From Cryptomeria japonica (lineage: Eukaryota; Streptophyta; Pinopsida; Cupressales; Cupressaceae), in the NCBI RefSeq assembly GCF_030272615.1, contig NC_081411.1:831562160-831626159 (forward strand): a stretch of 64,000 bases of DNA, written 5' to 3'. Both the position numbers and the translations under genes were made by a program. The notes under the pieces were generated by a model. The model ran no database searches, was not told the origin of the DNA, and was given only the letters and a program-made list of their open reading frames with translations. The stretch's first letter is position 1; each line of letters starts with the position of its first letter. Shown one piece after another: positions 48,301-60,300 of the stretch.

Positions 48301-51300
48301 TCAATGTTTCTTTGTAGAATGATGCTATAGAACAAAAGAATCACTCATTGAAAGAAATGACAAATTACATGATTTGGGTCAAAAGATGGCTCCACGTTAT
48401 TAGGTGAAGGCCATTAATTGTACAAACCATAGTTGAAAAACTTGGACTCAACAATAACTCGGCAAGCCCAAAATTTTTAAAAACTCGGTACTCAGCAAAA
48501 GCTCGAGGAAAAACTGGGCAATAACTTAGCAAATTTATCAAACATTTGAAAATATAATTTATGTTTTAAATATTCTTCAAAAACACACATATATGTTGAA
48601 TTTGTATAACATATTGAAGAGCATAGGATTATATTGAGAATCAGTATAATACGATTCTTTACTTTTTCAAACTTAATACCATAATTATACCAATTGCACA
48701 ATATCATTCATAAGAACACACGATTTTATGTGGAAACCCTAATGGGAGAAAACCACAGAAAAATATTTTTTTATATAAACTTGTCTTACAAACTTTTTAG
48801 GCACCAATCCACAGGAGACACCAATTCCCTCAATTCGTAGGCACCAACCCCCACAGCTAAGCACCAACTTAGCGAGAGACGCCAATCTCCTTTAGGAAGC
48901 ACCATCTTCCAAATCTTCAATGGATGATAGTCAATTCAATGTCCTTTATAAGAATCTTAATCACATGCGCAAATACTTCCCTTTTAAATCTGCATAAACT
49001 CTCTTATCAAATTTGATTATCTTTTTTCACAAATTTGATGCAATCTCTTTCATTTACTTTTCTTCTTTAAATCTGCATGCACGCTATTCCTAATTCTGCT
49101 ATGAATGATGCTAAAAATCTGCTCTTGAATCTCCTTGAAAGGTTTGCTATAAATCTGTTTTAGGTCTGTTTCAGGTCTGCTATAGATCCTCCATAAATCT
49201 TCTGCTCTTACTTTCACCGATTTATCATCTCTTCTGCTTCATGAATCTGCTATGTTCTTCTTAATTTTTTTTTTGCAAATCGTTCACATATCTGCTCAGA
49301 GCCCTTTGCACATTTACCTTATTAATTCTGTTTTTAAATGATGTTCATTTATGTTTCTCTTCAAATCTGCATTAGCTGTCATGTTCAAGGTCTGCTCTCA
49401 AATGGATTGCATTTACTTACATGTGTCTTGATGATTTTCCTTCTATTTCACACAAACTCTGCTCCAAGTTTGTTGTATATCTGCTTTAAATTCTCATTAC
49501 AAAACTTCACTATTCCTCCACCTCTCAAATGCATACATATATTATCTTCTTCAGAAATTTGTTATATCATACTTAACACAATTTTTTTTCCTTAATAAAA
49601 TCTGCTTGCAGCTAAATCGTTTTTGCTCTGAATTTGAATGACTGCTTTTTTTTCCATGCCTGCAACTTCATCTGTTTTGCTTTGAATAATATTACATTTA
49701 TATCCTTATGTCTCTATGAAGAGAGACAGCCTTTTGAATAGATATAACTCTTTAAAAAGACATCCCTTTTTGTTAACATATGATTGCTGCTTTTTCAAAA
49801 CTAATTCCCAATCCCTTTTAATCTCTATTCAAATGCTGACTTTTTCTTTGTCTTATTCTATTTCGTCTTGTTCTATTTTTGTCTTAGTTACAAAAAAAGG
49901 TGGTCAGCCAAATCTAATTTAAATGTTTATTTTATTCCAGCGCTGACCTTGTATACATATATATGTATGTTACTTGGCCTTTATAAATAATCATGAAGTC
50001 AGCCAACATAGGAACTTTGTCTTGCATATGATGAAGGCACTGGCATGAACAGGTTGGCTAGCATTGATAAGGAGTTTAAGTGTTGCCTGTTGTGACGTTT
50101 TCACACATCGGCCCATTGCAAATGGGGACCCCCACTTTTTTGCTTGTAGGTTAGTTCTTTTTCTTAGTTTGCTTAGCTGGGCAGTAGTTACTTTATTTGT
50201 TAAACTTAACCTTTTGCTTGTGAGGATACGGTGCCTTGTCGTCAGCATGTCATCAAGTCAGCATTTCCATGTCTTGGACTAAGATGAGTAATCAACCTCC
50301 ATGTTCCCTTCAGTCAAAAAATGCTGAAGTGTGGGATAAGAGTTAGGATTCTCGAGAGGCTAGTTTAGAGCTCAAATAGCTTTTAGTGCTCAAGTGTTAG
50401 ATGAGAGTCAAGAGCTTCATTGAGCAAGGATTCACCATGCAACCCATAGGTTTAGTCATGAGACAGGTTTTATGAATGATGGGCAACTCTCAAGTAAGTG
50501 GAATTGCCTCAAGGGTTGGGTGAGATCGAGATAATTCGATCAAGACTTGATGATGAAGGGTGAATATCAAATTTTTTTTTTATACAAGTGTGGAAGAAAG
50601 CAAAAGTGCTCATTTTCCTTGACCTCAAGGAACCCACGACCTCATTTCTCATTTTCCTTGACCTCAAGGAATCCACGACCTCACTTCTCATTTTCCTTGA
50701 CCCCAAGGAATCCACGACTTTAGGCTCTTGAGTTGCCCAAATCCATGATGATCAATCTTCCAAGTGTTAGGCGAAAGACATATTTTGTTGAAGCTTTAAA
50801 TGATTTCAACAAGGGAGATCATCTCCTATTAAACTTGCAACAACTACCTTTTACTTGGTGAAATCAATGTTGAAGAAAGAAGTGATCTTGAAGAAAATGA
50901 GTAAAGGCGTCCTTGAGTGCTCAAATTCCTTGACCTCAAGGAATCCACTATGTCACTTCTCAATTTCCTTGATCCCAAGGAATCCACGATTTGGGGAGTC
51001 TTGAAAGATATGTGAGACGAAAGTTGCCTTGATTGAATCTATCCTTGGATTTTCAAAATTTGCAATCAAAGTGATCTCAAAGATGAAAACAATTTAATGC
51101 CTCAATGAAGCAAAATCAAAAAAGATGAAAGTGAAGAATGATTGAAGGAGATGAAGGGCTCATTTTAATTGACCTCAAGGAATCCACAATGCTACTTCTC
51201 ATTTTCCTTGACCTCAAGGATTTTCAAAAATTGCAAACAAAATATCTTTGATGGAAATAAGAGGAAGCTGGAATTATCATCGAAGTTGAAGGAGGAAGTT

Positions 51301-54300
51301 GAGTGTTATGCTCAAATTCCTTGACCCCAAGGAATCCACGATCTTAGGGTGGAAGAAGAACATTTTTCCTTGGAGTCAAGGAATCCAAGAAATTGGGAGT
51401 GAAAATCAATCTTGCCTTTTCCTTGGCTGAATCAACAACATGAAAATGAAGTGATCAAGTTTATCCATGAATTGTTGGAATCCACAACCAGCAAGCGAGG
51501 ATTCCTTAACCTTAAGGAATCCATGACCTAGGGCAGGCATGAAAAGTAATAAAATATGAAAGGGAGCAGACCTAATTCGCACAACAGTCCTAAAAGCAGA
51601 GCAGAACATTTGATTGAATGTGAATTGTGTGTTGGAAAATTGAAGCGCTTGACCTTTTACTTGTACCCCTAATACTCGCCAAGGTGGAGTTTAGGCCTAA
51701 AGTTGACCTTGAAAAAGAGAACTAAACCCTTTAAAACATCAAAGCAAAATCATTATTCTAGGTTGGCCCTAATTCAAGGATAATTCCAAATTTTAAAAAG
51801 GGGGCAAAGTAAATGATTTACAATGCAGGTCGGCCAAATAAGGAGGGGTTAATTTCAACGTTGGATTCCTATAAAGGGAGATATAATTTCATTCCAAGAA
51901 CAACAATTACAATTCATTTCCCAGCTAATTAAAAGCAAAGCGAACATCAGGAGCAGACATCTTTCAGGCCAATTTTTGTCAGACTTTCCCAGCGACTTCC
52001 TTCCATATTCAAAGCAAATTCGATCTATAAAAGACCACATCAGAGGTGAATCAGAATTAGGAGCAGATCAGAGCAGCGAACCTAAGACAATTACCTTGCA
52101 ACTTTAAAAAAGCGAATTTCATCAGCATTCATCAAGAATCAAGGAAAATTTGCAATTAGACCTGACTTTGGCAAATTTATCCAGCTACAACATTCTGATT
52201 TGAGCATAATTTGATCAGATTACAAGTCAAGCAATATCAGTTCCAGCTTTGAGATTAATGACCAGATTTGAAAAGATTTTAGGAAGTATAAATTTTGTGT
52301 AAAATTGTTTCCAGTTCTGGTGTTTTGATTTTAGGAATGATGAGGAAGGAGACATTGAGGAAGCAAATCAGAGATGAAAGACTTCACCCCCAAAGATGCA
52401 AGATCAAGCTATCCAAGGAATTAAATAGAGGAACTCAACATCAGCATGCTCAAAGCAAAGACAAGGAACACTTCAGGAAGGCAAGGAAGATCACCAATGT
52501 AAGAAGAGATTAATGAGGATTGCTTCACAAGGAGGGATTCTACATGCAAATACACCACATACATATGGAGATACTTCCCCACATCAAGGTGAGCTATCCA
52601 AGCACATCATAAACAAAGGGAGGATCCAACATAGATATCATAGAGTCTACATCGACATCATGAAGGAGAGAGAAGAAGAAGGATTCCCGAGTATGAAGGA
52701 GGATAAGTGAAAGTGATCAAATCAGATAAGATGATGCAATTTGCGGATATCTCTCACCATCATCACATTTATCAAGGAACAATTTGAAGTGTAGAGTATC
52801 AAGAAATATTGCCCAAACACAAACACTTGTGATGAGTTACAAGGAGTAGGCTGAGGTGGCACCTAGTCATCATCTACCCAATCACATCACTCCAAGTTAA
52901 AGTGTCCATATTCAATGTAGTTGACTCATCCAATGAGGAGGATAACTGCCACATGTGGAGGCACAAAGTTCAATGTATCTAACCTCATCACTCATTGGTC
53001 GGCATTCAAAGGACATGTGTCCTATCCATTGCAATTTCCTTATTGGTCAAGAAAGAGTTTGTTGTAACAAACCCTAATTAGGGTTTTACTGTTAAATCTT
53101 GGCCATTGATTTGAGAATTAATTTGAGCCTTCGAAATGTAAAGAGCTCTCTATATAAGGCTCAGTCTCTTCATTTGTAAAGGTTAATAGTTGATCAATAG
53201 ATAATAGTTGGTAGTAGAAGCAATCAATAGTTAGCAATTAGTAGTAGAATAGAGTAGCAGAAAAGGGATTGTTGCCAAGACTTTGTTGCAAGAAACACAT
53301 TATTTTCATTGAAGATATGGTGAATTTCATGTGTTGATTCAATATTTTGCATGGTCTCTACTTCACATTTGTTTTGATGTTGATCAAATGGATGGACGAT
53401 CTTGTTGCTGATGAATGGTGAACCTATGTGCATACCACTTGGAGTTTGTTGATTGCAAATTGCAATGCATGGTCAAAGTGAACTTAATTAAAAGCTTAAC
53501 TTCAATCATTGTATGCTCATTGTTCATAATGTTGGTGTGCATGGGTGATTGAAAATCCTTCTCTATCCTTAGAAGATTGCACCTTCTTTGTGTAGTTGTT
53601 CTCGTATGGTGAAGCAAACTTGGTTTGATTGCACCTAATCAACAGTCATTTCTTACATTCTTAGAGCAGCGTAGTCTTTCTCAACCCTTTATCCTTTAGC
53701 CTTTTTTCCAAGTTAGTTTGAGATTCCACGTTCTAGCAGAGTTCAAGTAAAATGTAAATCCCCTTTGTTTCCAGCAAAATCACATCATATATCAATGAGT
53801 CTATCCATGTATAAAGTCAAGACTTGACTATCAAAACCGTGGAGTCGTCTCGTTTGATCACATAGTTTAGCATCTGAGAGGTCTTTGTTCTAGAGAGGAT
53901 AAGATACTTTGTATTTTATTTTATGTCGCATGAGGTCATAAAAAACACATCAACACTGCCATTTGTAGATATCTTCACACACCTAAATATAGGTGATTAA
54001 TATATATATACATGCCTTAGTCTTAGGCATCAATAATAGTGGGTTCGTATAGAGTTCATCCCCTTCATAATTGGTTAAATGTTTTTCTATTTGAATGCTG
54101 ATAAAAGGAGGTTGGCCAGCATGCTTGAGTAATGATTAGTAGCCTTTGGCCAATCCGTTTGACATCCATGACTCCATTCAACTATCTTGTCTATTCACTT
54201 TGGCATCCATGACATCAATGACAACATCTTGACATTCTCTCATATTCCTTCGACATCAATGACAATCAATTTCAACACATATTACTAATTTCTATCATAT

Positions 54301-57300
54301 GTAAATCAAAATTTGAATTTAATAAATATGTACCATAGAAAAAAACAAGTTCAACCTTTGAATACATATTAATTCAAGTTTTGATAAATTATAAATTGTC
54401 AATTTCATCTACCACTAAAGCTCAATCTGATGGATTTTGGATGTTATGAGTTCCAACTAATTTATTGTTTTGTCTTATCCATTTTTTGGGCTTGGAACGA
54501 CCTACAAATTTTCCATTTATTTATATTTACCTTGAAACCCTAACAACTAACATAGACAATCCATGGTGTTTTAAATTTGCATGTTCAATATCAGGTAAAG
54601 TAAGGGTTAAAAGGTTTAAAAACCTTTGTAATCAACCTTGTAATTGTGTGTGCTGTTGAGACCTAAGTCGTGTTGAAAATGTTAGGATTCGTGAAATGTG
54701 AATTCCACAAGCCCAATGATCTTCTGCAAGAATACCTGTCACACATAAAGAGAGAATTGAACAACAAAAAAATGAAGACAAATAACAATAATTGAATTGC
54801 TTAAGTTACAATGAAGGATATGAAATCCTTATAAAGAAATCTAACTCTAAAGATAGAAACCCTAAATGGTGGAGTCTACAAGATAGATTGAGAGTTTGAA
54901 ACACAATGCATGAATCAGTCATGCATGCACAAATAGCATAATAGACTAATTAATGCATGAAACTCTCAAAAATCTAAACATAGTTTGCTTTTCCTAGTTT
55001 GCATTATGCATGGAGATAAATATTAATTAATAATTCGTAATAAATTAATTAACTAAATAATAAATTATTTAGTGAATTAATGCAATTAAGTGAATAATTA
55101 ATATATAAATTATTTATTCCAACACCCCCCTGAATGCACAACTGGGGAGAGAGGCAAAAAAGATGAAGGAAAAAAGCATGCAAAGATGAATGCAAGATGG
55201 GTCCCGACATAAAGTCTGATGAGGTACCCATGAACAAACATGGAAGTTTCTCAAAAACGGAGCAAAGGAGAAAACCCTGAATGGGAACAAAACTCCTCTC
55301 CAAAAGAGAAATAAAAGAGGAGCATGAAGAAACATTGAAGCATGAAGATACCCATGAACAAACATGGAAGTTTCTCAAAAACGGAGCAAAGGAGAAAACC
55401 CTGAATGGGAACAAAACTCCTCTCCAAAAGAGAAATAAAAGAGGAGCATGAAGAAACATTGAAGCATGAAGAAGCTGCAAAACTCTGTCGTAGAATGATT
55501 GCTATGATGTTGAAAAAAGAACCTCCAGAAATAGGAATGCAAGAGTGTCGATATAGTAAGTGTTCCATCTCATCGAAATGCATGGGTAAATGGCCGCATC
55601 TCCTAGTACATAGGAACAAATATTGAATACATAGCTAACTCCAACGTGAAACCAAGGAAGCATTAGCACCAACAGTAGAACCCCCCCCATAATGTTGACA
55701 AGTGAGCAGTATGACAGGTACATTGAATTTGAATGCTATTCTCCATGATGCTAAAAAATGTAGAGATTTAAGACAAGAAAGATGGAGCTCAGATCACAGG
55801 AGGGCAGAATAGGACCAGAAAAAACACTGTTGACTTCGGAAGGAAGAGATAGTGGGCTGGTAATCTATCTGCAAAAATGGACCCGAGATTTGGATAGAGC
55901 TCTGAATCATCTTTCCAACGATATCTTGTTTGCAAAAACCAGAGTTCGGATGCACAAGATATGCCCCCGGGAGTGCAAACAACAACTTCTGACTTCAACT
56001 GGCAAAAAAACTTGCGAAATGAAAAAATCAGAAAAAAGTACTTCCATATCTAGATAGAGCTCGGAAAGAGCTTTCCAACGATATATGGTTTGCCAAAAAA
56101 CGCCTCCGTATGCTCAAGTTATGGCCAAAACAAAAAACACCTCTTTTAAGCCACAAAGAAGGTTCAAAGGGCCATGCATGCTGACTATACTGCCGACTGT
56201 ACCGTTGACATCAGCATGACGTCAAGCTGATGTCAGAGCTGATGCAATGTACTTTTTCTGCAAAGGGTTGACTTTTTTTAAAATCTAAGTTAGCGGTTCG
56301 GGTTCGAAGAACCTGGTACGCTGGTAAGGCAAAATTTTGAAAAGGGGTTTGGGTTCGTTAGTACAAAAACATGTAAATTTGTTTTATATATTTTGATATT
56401 TGTGGAGCCTATAAGCATGAATTAAAATTTGCATGTCACATAGCATCATATAAACAACAAAACAAACATAAGCTTGTAATCATAGCACCATGATGATACC
56501 ATAATAGCATCATGTACATCAAGTTTAATATCAAAATGACAAAATATTCAAGTATTATTGTTTCAACTTTCAACAATATAAAGTTTAATCATCAAATGGA
56601 TCATCTAATTCATCCTCCTTGTCCTGCTCTTCCTCTTCTTCCTCCTCCTCCCCATTGACATTGACATTGACATTGACATTGACATTGACATTGACATTGA
56701 CATTGACATTGACATTGACATTGACATTGACATTGACATTAGATGAGCCAATGCCACTTGCACTTGCACTATAAGTTGGCTCGATATCCGAGTCATCATG
56801 CAAGAAGTTGAGAAGCGGGAGCATCCAAATTAGTATGCTCTGGCTTTATATTGTAGTCACGTTGTTTGTGTTAAAGAAGACGTAGGTTGGAATGCACATA
56901 TACTAAACCACCTCTGGACGAACCACCCGGGTTCGACTTGGGTTCGACTGGGTTCGACCAGGGACGAACCACCTCTGGGTTTTTTGAACCCTGGTCAAAC
57001 CCAGTCTGAACCGGACCCGAACCAGGAACCCATTCGAACCAGGATCGGTACCAGGGGGGTCCAAGGGCGAACTTGTAACAACATGCACCAGGAATCTTTT
57101 TGTAACAACATACACCAACTTGATTTTTTTTAAATTTCTTTTTTTTTATAAACCTAGCAATCAAATTATTTTTTTACCAGCTAGTTGAATTTTTGTTTTT
57201 GAAAATATTTCTAATGTAGGTGCAGGTACGACTGTACGGGTTTTCGTGCCTCAAAAAACGTGCCAATAAAAAATATGCCCTAGATGCCCCTGTCACTGAA

Positions 57301-60300
57301 AATAGGCAAATTATATATCAAAATTCATGGAATCAGCCTTCTGAATCCAACTGTGAGGTCCTTTTGGGGCCAAAAAGCTCCAAATTTTAAGGTACTCTTT
57401 GGAACAAAGAAAACCCTTGAACTTTGAACCCTTGCAAAATGGACTTCGTGTATCCGTTTTCAGCGAAACAAAAGGTGATCCTGACTTTCTCGAGCCTTCT
57501 GGAACTGATTGTGTAGTCTAAATTAACCCAATATGAACAATTTGCTGTGCATGCAAATAATCTCCAAAAAAAGCGAGCAGGAATCTTCAAATTTGGAGCT
57601 CTGATACCATGTTAGGATTCATGAAATGCGAATCCCACAAGCCCAGTGATCTTCTACAAGAATACCTATCACACATAAGAGAGAATTGAACAGCAAAAAA
57701 ATTGAAGACAAATAACAATTTTTTAATTGCTTGTATTGCTTATTGTTTAAGTTACAATGAAGGATATGAAATCCTTATAAAGAATTCTAACTCTAAAGAT
57801 AGAAACCCTAAATGGTGGAGTCTACAAGATAGACTGAGAGTTTGAAACACAATGCATGAATCAGTCATGTATGCACAAATAGCATAATAGACTAATTAAT
57901 GCATGAAACTCCCAAAAATCTAAACATAGTTTGCTTTTCCTAGTTTGTATTATGCATGGAGATAAATATTAATTAATTATTTGTAATTAATTAATTAATT
58001 AAATAATAAATTATTTAGTGAAATAATGCAATCAAGTGAATAATTAATATAGAAATTATTTATTCCAATAGAAAATCCTTAAATTGTGTTCCAAAAATGT
58101 AAACAAGACTCTTAAAAAATTATGTTTGGCGACACTTGGTTTTTATAAGAATTTTGGTCAGGTTTTTCTCGATTTTTGGTGAAAAAAATGTGTTTTGGAG
58201 AGTTATCAAGGCAGAATCTCAATGAGTTGCAAAAAAAATTGGTGCCGAGTTTTACTACAAGTAACTTGCTATCGATTTAGGTGTGTGAGTACTTAGAGTT
58301 TTACAAGCATGGTACAAACCATATTGGACAACTTTGGTGAACTTAAGACCTTTGGTGAAGAGCAATATGGATTTCTTATTTAGTCGCTAATGAGAGATAA
58401 TGGATGCATATGCAAACACTACCTTCCAAAGATTTTTTTCACCAATCATGGGAAATTATTGCAGCATATAGTTTTGTACTCTACTTTGTAGAATTACATA
58501 GAATAAAAGAATCACATATTGAAAGAAATGGCAAATTGCATGATTTAGGTCAAAAACAACTCCACAATATTATTAGGCAAAGGCCATCAATTTTGTAAGT
58601 TATATCGAAAGCACAATCATTACTAGCTAAAGCAAAACATAAGAACAAAAGAAGCTATGAAAATTGATGTGTCTTTGCTCTTCTTTGTGGGCTTTTGTGA
58701 GGATGTAAAGGCCTATTGTATTTTTTGTATGAAGTATTGTTGAAGTATATTACAGGTGGGATGCTTAGGTTGATGAATACATTTCAATTGATGAGCCAAC
58801 ATCGTCACCTTCAATTTTCTTGCAGATGCTTCTACCTTGTCTTCTTTTGAATATGATGACTTATTGCAAGATGAAGTGGAAGGACAACATGTTTCACCAC
58901 TTTCCTTGCCAGCTCCTATTGTATTGCGTTTTCTAAGAAAGAACCAAAATTACTTAACAAGGATGTAGTCAACAAACTAGAATATGATGAAGCTATGGTA
59001 GACAAATATCATTTACCAATGAAGAATGATAATTGGGACTTAAGATTTCTTCTAAAAGGATATAAATTGGTTGATGTAAGTAGGTATATTCAATTGGACC
59101 ATAGTTACAAGATTCAAACTTGTCTAAAGACTCGACACATTGATTTTTGTCCCAGATTTTTACTTCACCTTCATATTCGATCTAGATTTGACAAATAGAG
59201 AAAATGTGAAATATAGAGATTTTTAAGGATCTGAAACTTTAATCATTTACCCTTCAATGAGTAAACTTTAAAGACACTACAAACTAATCAAACAAAAACT
59301 ACATCGATCACATACACAAGTATACATTGATCACATAAGTATAAAAGCAGATTTTAGTTGAAGGGATCAGCATTTTTAAATATATAAATATTGTCAAATG
59401 TATACAAAACTCAATGATTATGAAACCCATGGCATCAAAACAAACATCAAACTAAAAGTTTATGGCATCTAAGACAGGTCCTCAATGATTATGCGGCCAT
59501 GATATCTACTTGTGTATCAGTGACATCAACATCTATTCTCCTCTGCCATAGCTACTACTTTTGCCACTAGATCAGCTTGATCAACCCATCCAAGTTCCTC
59601 TTTGCTGAAGTCAAGATCCTCAATCTTGGTGATTCAATTTGATTGTTAATCAATCTTTTCTAAAGTGATGGGAGATAAGTCAATGCCCATGATTTGTTTG
59701 AGATAAAGGTAAATGGTTGTAATGAACATAAACAAAATCATTCAACCTTTGCAATGACAATATGTTGTTCTTCTTGGAGTGTATATGCTCAAATATACTC
59801 AAATTGCATTCGTGCATTCACATCGTTTAACGATTGCAATGTACTTATGTGTCTCATATGGGACAATGTTTATCCTTAACATCAACATAAATGGACTTAA
59901 CAGCTTCTTTGGTCCAATCCCTAATGGCTTCTTTGCTCCAATCCCTAATGGCTTCCGTGGACCAATCTATTCTCATATTTATAATCCATTGCATGCTAAG
60001 AACAACTAAAGACTCCTTGAATTGCAATATTATTAAATATGAACATAAATAAGTGTGAAACAAAATAAACAAATAGAATGCAAATATGAACATACCCCTA
60101 CAATCTCCTTCATCAGAAGCTAGAAGTGGTGCTTATTGACAGCCTAGTCAACCACGTAAACTCTTGCATTGGTCTTTAGGGTCTTAGCATCTAAAGATGT
60201 AGATCACCTCTTGCTAACAAACATGTGACTAAAGCAAAGATTGCAACCTGATAAAGTTTGTTGCAAATCGAGTTATTTTGGGGAGAGTCAACTCCTTGTT

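Larger units (their letters stand above)
54680..58070 (-). mobile_element. Element E: complete non-coding LTR retrotransposon
   Basis: A 3.4-kb element with LTRs at 54,680-55,124 and 57,610-58,070 and the target duplication GAAAA (54,675-54,679 and 58,071-58,075). On the minus strand a canonical initiator-methionine primer site, TGGTATCAGAGC (57,609-57,598), touches the right LTR, and a polypurine tract (CAGGGGGG, 55,125-55,132) touches the left one. The 2.5-kb interior encodes no gag or pol, so it is a non-autonomous element. It holds a 124-bp tandem duplication, duplicated GAGCTC…TTTCCAACGATAT motifs (55,899 and 56,059) and a probable inserted hAT-like piece with an (ACATTG)n microsatellite. 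Confidence 0.92.

Noticed and set aside
50615-51519. Palindrome cluster considered as a CRISPR-like array
   Set aside because: Spacing is irregular overall, the repeats are perfect palindromes of 18 bp, and the setting is a plant intron with no cas genes.
55049-55619. Minus-strand frames of 143 and 122 codons
   Set aside because: They run through the 124-bp tandem duplication of a non-coding LTR element and show Phe/Ser/Leu-rich repeats without any domain.
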